This document shows positions 7,683 through 16,619 of a stretch of 64,000 nucleotides of DNA, one piece after another (positions within the stretch are counted from its first letter, which is position 1; every line of letters begins with the position of its first letter). This DNA comes from Clostridia bacterium (lineage in GTDB: Bacteria; Bacillota; Clostridia; TANB77; CAG-508): contig CAAGKK010000027.1 in assembly GCA_900770385.1 (NCBI GenBank), forward strand, positions 1-64,000, written 5' to 3'. Below the pieces are notes generated by a model. That model saw only the letters and a program-made list of their open reading frames with translations, made no database searches and was not told the DNA's origin. Both the position numbers and the translations under genes were made by a program.

Positions 7683-9068
7683 ATGGAAATTATTAAAAAC
7701 TTATTTTCAAATATAGACAATTATAATAATAAAGAAATTACTGTTGAGGGTTGGGTTAGAACTGTTAGAGATTCTAAAACTTTTGGTTTTATAGAGTTGA
7801 ATGATGGTAGCTTCTTTAAAAATATCCAAATTGTTTTTGATGATGCATTAGAAAACTTTACAGATATTTGTAAATTACCTATTAGCTCATCTATAAAAGT
7901 AACTGGTACTTTTATAAAAACAGATGGTGCTAAACAACCATTTGAAATAAAGGCTAAAGAAATAAATATTGAATATTTAGCTGATTTAGATTACCCTTTA
8001 CAAAAGAAAAGACATACATTCGAGTACTTAAGAACAATTTCTCACTTAAGACCAAGAACCAATACTTTTAATGCTGTATTTAGAGTTCGTTCTGTTTTAT
8101 CATATGCTATTCACAAATTCTTTCAAGAAAGAGGATTTGTTTATGTTCACACTCCTATAATTACATCTAGTGATTGTGAAGGTGCTGGAGAAATGTTTAA
8201 TATAAATACTTTTGATTTAAATAATGTACCTAAAAAAGAGGATGGAAGTATTGATTATTCAAAGGATTTCTTTGGAAAACCAGCTCATCTTACTGTAAGT
8301 GGTCAATTAAATGTTGAAACTTTTGCCTTTGCTTTTAGAAATGTATATACTTTTGGTCCAACTTTTAGATCTGAAAATTCTAATACAGTAAAACATGCTT
8401 CTGAATTTTGGATGATTGAACCTGAAATATGTTTTGCAGATTTAAAAGATGACATGGATTTAGCAGAAGATATGATTAAATACATAATTAAATATGTATT
8501 GGAAAATTGTCCAGAAGAAATGAATTTCTTTAATTCTTTTATAGATAAAGGATTATTTGATAAATTAAATAATGTAATTAATTCTGATTTTGTTAGAATT
8601 TCTTATACAGATGCAATTAAAGAATTAGAAAAAAATAATGATAATTTTGACTTTCCTGTTCATTGGGGATCTGATCTTCAAACAGAACATGAAAGATATC
8701 TATGCGAAAATATATTTAAAAAGCCTGTATTTGTAACTGATTATCCTACTGAAATTAAAGCTTTTTACATGAAACAAAATCCAGATGGGAAAACAGTTGC
8801 CGCTGCTGATCTTCTAGTGCCTGGAATTGGAGAAATAATTGGTGGAAGCCAAAGAGAAGATAATTTAGAAGTTTTGCAAGATAAAATTAAAAAACTTGGA
8901 ATGAAAGAAAAGGATTACTGGTGGTATTTAGATTTAAGAAAATATGGAAGTGTTAGACATGCTGGATTTGGTTTAGGATTTGAGAGAATGATGATGTATT
9001 TAACAGGTATGCAAAATATAAGAGATGTAATTCCATTTTCAAGAACTCCAAAGAATTGTGAATTTTAA
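7683..9068 (+). CDS. asnS: Asparaginyl-tRNA synthetase
   Basis: This 461-residue class IIb aminoacyl-tRNA synthetase charges tRNA(Asn) with asparagine using ATP. The N-terminal OB-fold anticodon-binding domain spans about 1-105 (TVEGWVRTVRDSKTFGFIEL). Motif 2 is FRSENSN at 228-234, and motif 3 is GLGFERM near 430-436. The EPEICFADL and IPFSRTP blocks are typical of AsnRS. Length is normal for the family. ATG follows GGAGG. It is a monocistronic plus-strand gene between two minus-strand blocks, closed by a bidirectional terminator. Confidence 0.97.
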   Translation: MEIIKNLFSNIDNYNNKEITVEGWVRTVRDSKTFGFIELNDGSFFKNIQIVFDDALENFTDICKLPISSSIKVTGTFIKTDGAKQPFEIKAKEINIEYLADLDYPLQKKRHTFEYLRTISHLRPRTNTFNAVFRVRSVLSYAIHKFFQERGFVYVHTPIITSSDCEGAGEMFNINTFDLNNVPKKEDGSIDYSKDFFGKPAHLTVSGQLNVETFAFAFRNVYTFGPTFRSENSNTVKHASEFWMIEPEICFADLKDDMDLAEDMIKYIIKYVLENCPEEMNFFNSFIDKGLFDKLNNVINSDFVRISYTDAIKELEKNNDNFDFPVHWGSDLQTEHERYLCENIFKKPVFVTDYPTEIKAFYMKQNPDGKTVAAADLLVPGIGEIIGGSQREDNLEVLQDKIKKLGMKEKDYWWYLDLRKYGSVRHAGFGLGFERMMMYLTGMQNIRDVIPFSRTPKNCEF

Positions 9069-9077
9069 TTTTAAAAA

Positions 9078-9115
9078 ATAAAAGATTCAAACATTTTGAA
9101 TCTTTTATTTTTTTC
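9078..9115 (+). terminator. Bidirectional terminator between asnS and the FtsX-type permease
   Basis: A 13-bp stem (ATAAAAGATTCAA at 9078-9090 paired with 9096-9108) is flanked by A-runs and T-runs, so it can stop both convergent transcripts. It overlaps the end of the permease gene. Confidence 0.8.
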
Positions 9116-11736
9116 TATATATTATCTTTTCTTATAGTTTCTATTATATTTTGTTTGTTTATTTTATTTAATGAATATTTCATTATGCTTATTATTAATA
9201 CAAACACTGCTATTATTGAAATTAACACTCCACTTAGTGGAAATATAAATCCAAAGTCCACACTTTCTCCAAAGGCTTTAAACATTAAATAAGATAATCC
9301 TACCCCAATTGGTATTCCTATTAATAATGATTTAGTTCCATAAAATATACTTTCTAATCTTATCATTTTATTAAATTCTTTAGTTGTCATTCCAATAGAT
9401 TTTAGATTTGCAAATTCCTTGCTTCTTAAGTTCATATTGGTTGTTATTGTATTAAATATGTTTGTAACACCAATTAATGAGATTACTGTTATAAATCCAT
9501 AAAGGAATATTGCAATTACTATCCACATTGCTTTTTCTTCTCTTATATATGAATCTATATTAGTTATATTAATATTTTTGTCTATCTTTTTTATATTTTC
9601 TTCTAATACATCTGAATTATTACAATTTATATAGAGTTCTATTCCGTTTGATAAATAATAATCACTTTTTTGCTGAATCCACTCATCACTTACTATAATG
9701 TATCCAGCAGTTGTTTTACCTTCGAATCCCATTGGAACTTTGTCTGTTGTTTTAGCTAATTCAATTTGAGTATTTTTATCTTCTATGCCATCTCCTAATA
9801 ATTTTACTTTTATTATATCTCCTACTTTATATTCATATGGTTCAAATTTTGTATTTATATATCTACCCTTGTCATTTTTTATAAATGTAGTTGCATTATT
9901 TATTAATATTGCTTTATCTTTTACCTCATCATATTTTAATCCAAGCTTATTTATATATCTATTATATTCTTCTTTTCCAACTGAATAAATACTAAAGTTT
10001 GTAGTAGCTGATCCTCCCTCTTCTGCAAATTTTCCTATATATTCTCTTCCCATTTTTGAATATTTTACATCTTTAATATCTACACTAGCAATTACTGATT
10101 TTTGTATTGAATATTCTTTTATTCCGTCTAGTTCGATTATTTGTTTTATATTTTCATTATCTGTTGTATTTTGTTTTGAAACACTAACTATTAAATTGTA
10201 ATTTGCTTCTCCATATTGATAATACATTGATGAAGTTTTAAATGCATAATTAATAAATGTTGATGTTGGTATAAATACTGCAATACTTACGACTATTGAT
10301 ATAACTGTTGTTCTATATTTCTTCTTATTCCTTTTTAAGTTTTTATATGCAATCTCTCCTCCAATTCCAAATATTTTTTTAATAAGCTTTGGTGATTTAA
10401 GTTTTTTAGATTTTATTTTAATATCTTCATTTGACCTTATTGCTTCAATTGGAGAAACTTTGGCTGCCCTTTTAGCTGATTTTTTTGCTGAAAAGAATAT
10501 TGTAATAATTGCTAGTATTACTGAAATTAGTATTGCTACCCATGGAATACTATATACAAATACCATTCCATTTAATGATTCTACCAATATTGCACTTATT
10601 ATTTTTAATACTATAAACACTGCAAACATTCCGCAAAGTATTCCTATTGGTATAGCAATAACAGATAATATTACTGCTTCATAAAATACATTTTTCTTTA
10701 TTTGTTTTGATGTTGCACCAACTGATGCAAGCATTCCGTATTGCTTCATTTTTTCTGTTATAGATATTGCAAAACTATTTCTTATGCAAAATACACTCGT
10801 TACAATAATTATAAAAACAATTATTATACTTAATCCTAATAATGTACTTAAAATCGAATTTCTAAATTCTAAAGCTTGATATCTTAGTAAATCTTTATTA
10901 ATTTCAAACTTATACTTAGCAGTTTCGTTTAGTTTATCTAATTCTTCTATAGAAATTGTACCTTTTACAGTTTTTTCTGCTGAGTCTTCTGAAATATTTA
11001 AAATATCAGCAAAAATCTTGTACCTTTGTTTTAACTTACTTTTACTAAGTAACACATATATATTTGTATCTTCTTTAATACTACTATCATCAAGATATGT
11101 AATTACAGTATAACCTGGTGCAGAATATGGTTCAACATTATTTCTTTGCCTTTGCATTATCCCAACTATTTCATATGTTTTATTAATTTTAGTTTTAATA
11201 ATTTCTTCATTTTTACTATATGGATTATGTTGGTCCAATTCTGCATTTTCACTTAATCTATCTCCAATTTCTAAAGAAATTTTTTGACCTATTTTATAAT
11301 TTACTTTTCCATTAGAAATAATATGTTCTGATATTACAAGTTCATTTTCATTTTGTGGTAATCTTCCTTCCACTAAATCAATTGGTGCATTTTTCAATGC
11401 CTCCTTATTATATGACATTACATATAAGTACGGTTTATATTCATTTTTACTTTCATTTAACTTAGCATATCCAATATCTTGAGTTAAATAATAACTTTCT
11501 ACACTTCTATTATTTTCAATGTATTTCAATTCTTCACTTGGAACATTTTTAAAGCTATAATGATAATTTCCATCTGTTTTTACGGTCCAATTAATCAAAG
11601 TTTGTCTAAAACTTGTGACCATTCCTGCTACCGCTGTTATTAATGCTGTTGCAAGAATAATTCCAATAATTGTAACTATTGTTCTTTTTTTATTTAGTTT
11701 TAAATTTGTAATAGTTAATTTATTTAACAAATTCAT
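9115..11736 (-). CDS. ABC transporter permease, FtsX/MacB-like
   Basis: This 873-residue membrane protein has a first helix at about 18-38 (TIIGIILATALITAVAGM) and a large external segment to about residue 290. A first FtsX domain with three helices covers about 295-425 (SITEKMKQYGMLASVGAT is the characteristic cytoplasmic link). A second helix and large loop follow, then a second FtsX domain at about 735-860 (NLRSKEFANLKSIGMT). This layout is typical of permeases that with a LolD/MacB-type ATPase expel or detoxify antimicrobial peptides or act in cell-envelope transport. It pairs with the ATPase at 11853-12518; a short palindromic repeat lies between them. Confidence 0.88.
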   Translation of the reverse strand: MNLLNKLTITNLKLNKKRTIVTIIGIILATALITAVAGMVTSFRQTLINWTVKTDGNYHYSFKNVPSEELKYIENNRSVESYYLTQDIGYAKLNESKNEYKPYLYVMSYNKEALKNAPIDLVEGRLPQNENELVISEHIISNGKVNYKIGQKISLEIGDRLSENAELDQHNPYSKNEEIIKTKINKTYEIVGIMQRQRNNVEPYSAPGYTVITYLDDSSIKEDTNIYVLLSKSKLKQRYKIFADILNISEDSAEKTVKGTISIEELDKLNETAKYKFEINKDLLRYQALEFRNSILSTLLGLSIIIVFIIIVTSVFCIRNSFAISITEKMKQYGMLASVGATSKQIKKNVFYEAVILSVIAIPIGILCGMFAVFIVLKIISAILVESLNGMVFVYSIPWVAILISVILAIITIFFSAKKSAKRAAKVSPIEAIRSNEDIKIKSKKLKSPKLIKKIFGIGGEIAYKNLKRNKKKYRTTVISIVVSIAVFIPTSTFINYAFKTSSMYYQYGEANYNLIVSVSKQNTTDNENIKQIIELDGIKEYSIQKSVIASVDIKDVKYSKMGREYIGKFAEEGGSATTNFSIYSVGKEEYNRYINKLGLKYDEVKDKAILINNATTFIKNDKGRYINTKFEPYEYKVGDIIKVKLLGDGIEDKNTQIELAKTTDKVPMGFEGKTTAGYIIVSDEWIQQKSDYYLSNGIELYINCNNSDVLEENIKKIDKNINITNIDSYIREEKAMWIVIAIFLYGFITVISLIGVTNIFNTITTNMNLRSKEFANLKSIGMTTKEFNKMIRLESIFYGTKSLLIGIPIGVGLSYLMFKAFGESVDFGFIFPLSGVLISIIAVFVLIISIMKYSLNKINKQNIIETIRKDNI

Positions 11737-11796
11737 TTTTAATTTCCTTTCTTTAAATAATATTTTGTGTAATTATTTCATTATGTTTTCTAAGCT

Positions 11797-11820
11797 GTAG
11801 GACAGAGGCGTCCGCCCTAC
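11797..11820. repeat. GGCGGAC-family palindromic repeat, copy 1
   Basis: GTAGGACAG and GTCCGCCCTAC form imperfect complementary arms around AGGC. It is GC-rich in an AT-rich gap between the ABC ATPase and permease genes and shares the ACAGAGGC-(G/T)TCCGCCC core with copies at 24744 and 43338. Confidence 0.65.
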
Positions 11821-11852
11821 ACTCTATAATTACTAGTTACCTACTGCTAGCT

Positions 11853-12518
11853 TTATTTTATAATTTTTCCATCTTCTATTCTAATAATTCTATCTGCTTC
11901 TTTTGCTATTTCTAAATTATGAGTTATCATAATTACAGTTTGATTATATTTCTTATTTGATAGTTTCAATAATTCAACAATTTCATCACTTGCTTTTGAG
12001 TCTAGATTTCCTGTTGGTTCATCAGCTAATACTATTGCTGGGTTTGTAATTAAAGCTCTACCTATTGAAACTCTTTGCTGTTGTCCTCCAGATAATTGAT
12101 TTGGCAGATGTTTTACTCTGTTTTCTAATCCCAAAGTTTTTAATAATTCTTTTAATTGTTCTTTATTTACATTTTTTCCGTCCAAATCGCATGGAAGTGT
12201 TATATTTTCTTCTACATTCAATATTGGTATTAAATTATAAAATTGATAAATTAAACCAACCTGTCTTCTTCTAAAAATAGCAAGATTATCATCACTTAAT
12301 TCATATATATTTTGACCATCTATAAATACTTTGCCAGAAGTTGGTCTATCTACTCCCCCTAACAAATGTAATAGGGTTGATTTACCGCTTCCGGAGCTAC
12401 CAACTATTGCAACAAATTCACCTTTATTTACTGTAAAAGACATATCATTCACTGCAATAACCTCATTATCACCTTTTCCATATTTTTTGGTTAAATGTTC
12501 TACTCTTAAAATTTCCAT
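11853..12518 (-). CDS. ABC transporter ATP-binding protein, LolD/MacB type
   Basis: This 221-residue ATPase has Walker A GSSGSGKST at 40-48, Q-loop LIYQFYNLIP near 90, signature LSGGQQQR near 142, Walker B IVLADEPTGNLDS near 160, and a switch histidine in MITHN. The DEPTGNLDSK sequence marks the family that energises FtsX-type permeases. It starts after GGAGG. A paired direct repeat (12559-12575), also found ahead of the regulator operon, lies just upstream, and this operon is separated from the kinase gene by a terminator. Confidence 0.93.
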   Translation of the reverse strand: MEILRVEHLTKKYGKGDNEVIAVNDMSFTVNKGEFVAIVGSSGSGKSTLLHLLGGVDRPTSGKVFIDGQNIYELSDDNLAIFRRRQVGLIYQFYNLIPILNVEENITLPCDLDGKNVNKEQLKELLKTLGLENRVKHLPNQLSGGQQQRVSIGRALITNPAIVLADEPTGNLDSKASDEIVELLKLSNKKYNQTVIMITHNLEIAKEADRIIRIEDGKIIK

Positions 12519-12558
12519 TTTAATTCCTCCTTATTTAATTATATCTTATATAATTAAA

Positions 12559-12575
12559 GTGACTTTTCCATGACT
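12559..12575 (-). promoter_or_regulatory. 11-bp-spaced direct repeat AGTCAT/AGTCAC, probable response-regulator site
   Basis: On the minus strand AGTCAT (12570-12575) and AGTCAC (12559-12564) are spaced 11 bp apart, the typical half-site period of OmpR/PhoB-family regulators. A TATAAT lies 15 bases downstream, so the site covers the -35 region of the ABC operon. The same arrangement occurs at 15862-15878. Confidence 0.6.
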
Positions 12576-12636
12576 ATGAACAAAGCGATTTCATATTGCC
12601 ATTTGTTCTTGCCCGATTTAAATTTCCTACTATAGA

Positions 12637-12664
12637 AAAAATAAGGAGCCAAACTCCTTATTTT
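12637..12664 (-). terminator. Terminator after the histidine kinase gene
   Basis: The stem AATAAGGAG/CTCCTTATT with a CCAAA loop and flanking A/T runs overlaps the kinase stop codon. It separates the regulator operon from the ABC operon. Confidence 0.75.
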
Positions 12665-13890
12665 ATATATTTTATAATAAATGTTGTTCCATTGTTTTCT
12701 TTAGTTTCTACTTGTACATAACCATTTTGTTCTTCTATTATACTTTTAGAAAGTGATAATCCTATCCCAAAACTATTTTCTGAAGAATTTTCTGCTTTAT
12801 AAAACCTATCAAATATATGTTTTATATCTTTTTGTTTTATTCCATTTCCTTCATCTTTAATCTTTATGCTTGTATATACATCATTTTCTTCAATTTTTAT
12901 TTTTACTTTTGTGTTTACTTTTGTATGTTCTATTGCATTTTTTACTATGTTTTGAATTGCCTCTTTATTCCAATTATAATCTCCTTCAAAATAGCACTCT
13001 TTACTTGCTTGTACCTCTAAATTTACATTCTTTAATTCTGCTACTATTTCTAAATTTGATATTATCTCATTTACTAATTTATTAGCATTTATTGTGTCTT
13101 TTTCAAATTCTACAACCCCTGCATCTAATCTAGATAATTTTAGAAGTGAAATTACTAGCCAATTCATATTTTCAATTTGCCTTGATATTTCAGATATAAA
13201 CTCACATCTTGTTTTTTGATCCATATTGTCGCTCTCGCTTAAGTTATCTAGCATTATTAATATTGATGTTAGCGGTGTTTTTAATTGATGTGATATATCT
13301 GATATCGAAGTGGACAATGCCTCTTTTTGTTTTTTTGAATTATCAGCTTCTTCTTTTAGCATTACTGTTACTTTGTATAATTCATTTTTTAGTTTGCTTA
13401 ATTCATCTTCCGAATTTTCATTTATATCTAATGAATATTGTTTATTAGAAACTTTTTCAACATATTCTGTAATTTTATCAATTTCTTTTTGCCTATATTT
13501 TAAATAATTGTAAAAAGCAATTATTATTGCTATACATGTTACTATGAGTATTAATAAGTTATAATTAATATTATTTCTATCTTTTTGTTCTAAAGCTTTT
13601 ATTGCTTGCTCATTAATTATTCCATAATTTTCAAGCATCTTTTTGTTTGCTGTTATATTTTTATTATTTAGTATTTTTATTAAATCGCCTTGATTTACAT
13701 TTGGGTATTCTTCTTTTACATTTTCTAAAACATTGGAAATGTAAATATTTATTATATCTTTGTATTTATTATTAATTCTATTATTCACCAAAATAACCAA
13801 TGCAGTAGCTAAAATAATAATTATTATAACTATTGTTAGTAGTTTTGCTATTCCTTTGTTTTTTATTATTTTTTTCAAACTTTTACTCAT
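12658..13890 (-). CDS. Sensor histidine kinase
   Basis: This 410-residue kinase has membrane helices at about 16-36 and 108-130 that flank an external domain of about 70 residues, then a HAMP-like linker. The phospho-acceptor is His201 in ISHQLKTPLTSI. The N box lies in QNIVKNAIEHT, and G boxes in DEGNGIKQKDI and GIGLSLSKSI. It phosphorylates the response regulator encoded just upstream, overlapping it by eight bases. The external domain suggests an extracellular signal; the neighbouring ABC exporter suggests antimicrobial peptides or envelope stress. Unlike BceS-type kinases it is not purely intramembrane. Confidence 0.92.
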   Translation of the reverse strand: MSKSLKKIIKNKGIAKLLTIVIIIIILATALVILVNNRINNKYKDIINIYISNVLENVKEEYPNVNQGDLIKILNNKNITANKKMLENYGIINEQAIKALEQKDRNNINYNLLILIVTCIAIIIAFYNYLKYRQKEIDKITEYVEKVSNKQYSLDINENSEDELSKLKNELYKVTVMLKEEADNSKKQKEALSTSISDISHQLKTPLTSILIMLDNLSESDNMDQKTRCEFISEISRQIENMNWLVISLLKLSRLDAGVVEFEKDTINANKLVNEIISNLEIVAELKNVNLEVQASKECYFEGDYNWNKEAIQNIVKNAIEHTKVNTKVKIKIEENDVYTSIKIKDEGNGIKQKDIKHIFDRFYKAENSSENSFGIGLSLSKSIIEEQNGYVQVETKENNGTTFIIKYIK

Positions 13891-14548
13891 TTATTCTATA
13901 TCCTCTTCCTCTAACTGTCTGTATTATTTCTCCTTCTTTATCTCCTATTTTTTCTCTTATTCTTTTTATATATACTGTAAGAGTATTGTCCTCTACAAAG
14001 TTTCCTGCTATATCCCATATATCATTTAATATTTCTTCTCTAGTTATTAATTTGTTTTTATTTACAAATAAATTATACAATATTTTATACTCAAGCTTTG
14101 TAAGAACTATCTCTTTATTTTCTCTATATACTTTCCCTATCTCTGTATCAATTTTTATATCTTTAACAGTTATACAATTATCTAAATTACTTTTTCTTCT
14201 TAATACATTTTTTATTCTTGATATTAATTCTCTATTTCTAAACGGTTTTATTATATAATCATCTGCTCCTAATTCGAACCCCATAACTACATCTTTTTCT
14301 TCATCTTTTGCAGTTAAAAAAATTACTGGTATATTCTTTTTTTGTTTTATATATTTGCAGATATCAAATCCATTTCCATCTGGAAGTGATACATCTAATA
14401 AAACAATATCAAAACTTTCTTTGTCTAAAAGATTTAAAGTGTCTCTCTTGTTTTTTGTAATATTATAAGTAAATTTTTCTTCTTTAAATAGGTATTCAAG
14501 TCCTAAAATTATTGAGTTATTATCTTCTACTAATAAAACTTTTATCAT
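13883..14548 (-). CDS. OmpR-family response regulator
   Basis: This 221-residue protein has a receiver domain at 1-115 with acidic pocket E8/D9, phospho-acceptor Asp52 (VLLDVSLPDG) and Lys101. A winged-helix DNA-binding domain at about 125-220 ends in QTVRGRGYRINE. It is co-transcribed with the kinase (8-bp overlap) and with the CmpB- and TVP38-like genes upstream (nine-base gap). Direct repeats with an 11-bp period ahead of both this operon and the ABC operon are the natural candidate binding sites. Confidence 0.95.
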   Translation of the reverse strand: MIKVLLVEDNNSIILGLEYLFKEEKFTYNITKNKRDTLNLLDKESFDIVLLDVSLPDGNGFDICKYIKQKKNIPVIFLTAKDEEKDVVMGFELGADDYIIKPFRNRELISRIKNVLRRKSNLDNCITVKDIKIDTEIGKVYRENKEIVLTKLEYKILYNLFVNKNKLITREEILNDIWDIAGNFVEDNTLTVYIKRIREKIGDKEGEIIQTVRGRGYRINE

Positions 14549-14557
14549 TTTTTCACC

Positions 14558-15100
14558 TTATTTTAAATATTTTATTGATGATAGTACACAGTCAACAATA
14601 GATCCAGTAGTACAAATTATTACAAAAATATGAACATAATAGTTTGGAATCTTTTTTTGCAATGTCTCTATTTTATTTTTTATTGGCATATATGCATGAT
14701 TTATAAAAAGGATTCCTGCAATTCCCCATATTATCGAAAACATTAAACATATTCTTCCATTTAAATTTAATAATTCATTTGAATAATCCCACCATCTTAT
14801 ATTAAATATTAATTCAAACACTAACGAAACTAAATATTCAAATACTGTAAATATCATTGAAAAAATAACAAATTTTATTATATTTGATTTTGTGTGTTTA
14901 TTTATAAAATTATTAATCGTAATTAACATAATTGCTCCAAATCCATATATTGGGCATATTGGTCCATATAAGAAACCTCTTTTTACAAATGTTCCTTCTA
15001 CTTTTATGGCATATAGTATCTCTGCTATCCAACCAATTAAAGAAAAGATAAAGAAATATATTATTAAATTTTCTATTTTTTTTATAGTTTCTTTCTGCAT
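14558..15100 (-). CDS. CmpB-type putative ABC-transporter membrane protein
   Basis: This 180-residue membrane protein has about five helices. The RGFLYGPICPIYGFGAIM motif near 41-58 and the WWDYSN...LNGRICL block near 105-120 match the PF06541 (ABC_trans_CmpB, type IV) family. Its biochemical role is not settled in the literature I know. It sits nine bases upstream of the response regulator and nine bases downstream of the TVP38-like gene, so it belongs to the same operon. Confidence 0.8.
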   Translation of the reverse strand: MQKETIKKIENLIIYFFIFSLIGWIAEILYAIKVEGTFVKRGFLYGPICPIYGFGAIMLITINNFINKHTKSNIIKFVIFSMIFTVFEYLVSLVFELIFNIRWWDYSNELLNLNGRICLMFSIIWGIAGILFINHAYMPIKNKIETLQKKIPNYYVHIFVIICTTGSIVDCVLSSIKYLK

Positions 15101-15109
15101 AAACCTCTC

Positions 15110-15827
15110 CTATTTTATAATATTAATTGCACTTTTTGTTTTTCCTTTTTTATCAAAGCAATTAATGAAAAACAAAATTGTTGCAACTATTACTAATGGT
15201 ATTAAGTATACTATTACCATCATAATCCAATTTCCTCTTATTATATTCGCTCCTGCAAGTGTAGATGATATAATTGATGGAAATCTTGCAAATGTTGAAA
15301 TTAATATAAATCTTGATGGTTTTATTGGAAATAGGCCTCCAATATATACTAAAAAGTCTTTTGGAGTACCTGGTATCATAAATAATATAATAAATATATA
15401 TTCCAATTCTTTTGGATTTTTAAATAATTCGCTATTTTCTATTTTATCAATTCTTTCTTTTTTAAATGATTGATAAATAAATTCTTTGCCATATTTTTTT
15501 ACTGCATAAAAAATTATTATTGTAGTGATAAAAACAGAGAATATTAAGAATAGTGTTCCTAAAAAGCCGACCATAACACATTCCTGCAAGTATTTCTAAT
15601 GGTTCTCCTGGTAATACTACTAAAAATATTTGCGCAATTTCTAATCCAAATAATAATAGTAAACCCCAAATTCCTGAATTAGTAACTTTTTCTTTAAAAG
15701 CCATTTGACCTTCTGGCTTTGATATATTCATTATTACAGGAAATAGATATATAATTAGAGCTATACATATTATTAATATAATTGCTAGTGATATTATTTT
15801 TACTATATGAATTTTTTTATCTTTCAC
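15110..15827 (-). pseudogene. TVP38/TMEM64-family (DedA-like) membrane protein, frameshifted
   Basis: Two overlapping frames together make one family member of about 239 residues. The first part (GTG start 15827, GGGAG seven bases before) runs through VLPGEPLEILAGMCYG. The continuation GFLGTLFLIFSVFITT...PGTPKDFLVYIGGL lies in the next frame. The frames meet at 15566-15572, where one extra base in GGTCGGC breaks the expected GMCYG-GFLG join. The E-P-L-E and PGTPKD motifs are typical of the family, thought to act in lipid scrambling or membrane homeostasis. It may be a real mutation or a sequencing error. First gene of the regulator operon. Confidence 0.8.
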
Positions 15828-15861
15828 AATTTTTCTCCCATTTTTATTTTACTATTTAAAA

Positions 15862-15878
15862 GTGACTGTTGTATGACT
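15862..15878 (-). promoter_or_regulatory. 11-bp-spaced direct repeat AGTCAT/AGTCAC, second copy
   Basis: AGTCAT (15873-15878) and AGTCAC (15862-15867) on the minus strand are 11 bp apart and 35 bases ahead of the GTG start of the TVP38-like gene. Both sites share the following TTT. This copy would make the regulator operon autoregulated. Confidence 0.6.
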
Positions 15879-15895
15879 TTATGCACATCTATTTT

Positions 15896-15931
15896 ACCAA
15901 AAAAATAGCAAATATTCAATATTTGCTATTT
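15896..15931 (-). terminator. Rubrerythrin terminator
   Basis: A 14-bp perfect stem (AAATAGCAAATATT and its complement around a single C) is followed by a T-run on the minus strand, 16 bases beyond the rubrerythrin stop. Confidence 0.85.
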
Positions 15932-15946
15932 CTTATAAATAATATT

Positions 15947-16486
15947 TTAATAGTTTTCTGCTTTTATTTCAAAATATGATCTTGGATGATTACATACTGG
16001 ACACACATCTGGTGCTGTTTTTCCTATTACAATATGTCCACAGTTTCTGCATTTCCAAATTCTATCTCCATCTTTTGAAAATACTAAACCACCTTCAATA
16101 TTTTCTAGTAATTTTTGGTATCTTGCTTCATGCTCTTTTTCAATCTTTCCAACTTCTTCAAATAGATATGCTATATGGTCAAATCCTTCTTCTTTTGCTT
16201 CTTTTGCCATTTTATCGTACATATCTGTCCATTCAAAATTTTCTCCATCTGCTGCAGCTTTTAAATTTTCTACTGTTGATGGAACATCTCCTCCATTTAA
16301 TAGTTTAAACCAGATTTTTGCATGTTCTTTTTCATTATCTGCTGTTTCTTGAAATATTGCAGCAATTTGTTCATATCCTTCTTTTTTGGCCTTGCTTGCA
16401 AAATATGTGTATTTATTTCTAGCTTGTGATTCACCAGCAAAAGCTTCCATTAAATTTTTTTCTGTTTTGCTTCCTTTTAATTCCAT
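15947..16486 (-). CDS. Rubrerythrin
   Basis: This 179-residue protein of anaerobes reduces hydrogen peroxide using a di-iron centre. Residues 1-135 form the ferritin-like four-helix bundle with ligands in FAGESQARNKY, ETADNEKEHAK and EEVGKIEKEHEARY. The C-terminal rubredoxin domain has CRNCGH and CPVCNHP. Start 16486 is chosen because AGGAGG lies upstream; an in-frame ATG at 16513 is less suited. It is monocistronic with a TTGACA/TATAAT promoter and its own terminator. The -35 lies in a small TTGTC-TT-GACAA palindrome that could be a peroxide or metal regulator site. Confidence 0.95.
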   Translation of the reverse strand: MELKGSKTEKNLMEAFAGESQARNKYTYFASKAKKEGYEQIAAIFQETADNEKEHAKIWFKLLNGGDVPSTVENLKAAADGENFEWTDMYDKMAKEAKEEGFDHIAYLFEEVGKIEKEHEARYQKLLENIEGGLVFSKDGDRIWKCRNCGHIVIGKTAPDVCPVCNHPRSYFEIKAENY

Positions 16487-16517
16487 TATATTACCTCCTA
16501 TTTTTCTTTTCATGGTT

Positions 16518-16545
16518 ATTATATCAAATTTATTTTTCTTGTCAA
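16518..16545 (-). promoter_or_regulatory. Rubrerythrin promoter TTGACA-N16-TATAAT
   Basis: The -35 is at 16540-16545 and the -10 at 16518-16523; both match the consensus fully. Overlap with TTGTCTTGACAA suggests possible regulation. Confidence 0.7.
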
Positions 16546-16619
16546 GACAATATAATGTATCAAATTTACAGGATATTTTTATAATAATCTAACACTAGTA
16601 TAGCTAAAATTTACAATTA

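Noticed and set aside
13209..14258. Plus-strand ORFs opposite the kinase and regulator
   Set aside because: Low-complexity hydrophobic products with no RBS, typical of AT-rich antisense frames.
15110..15589. Independent gene starting MQECVMVGFLG
   Set aside because: It has no RBS, and its sequence continues the TVP38-like protein of the preceding frame, so it is the 3' half of a frameshifted gene.
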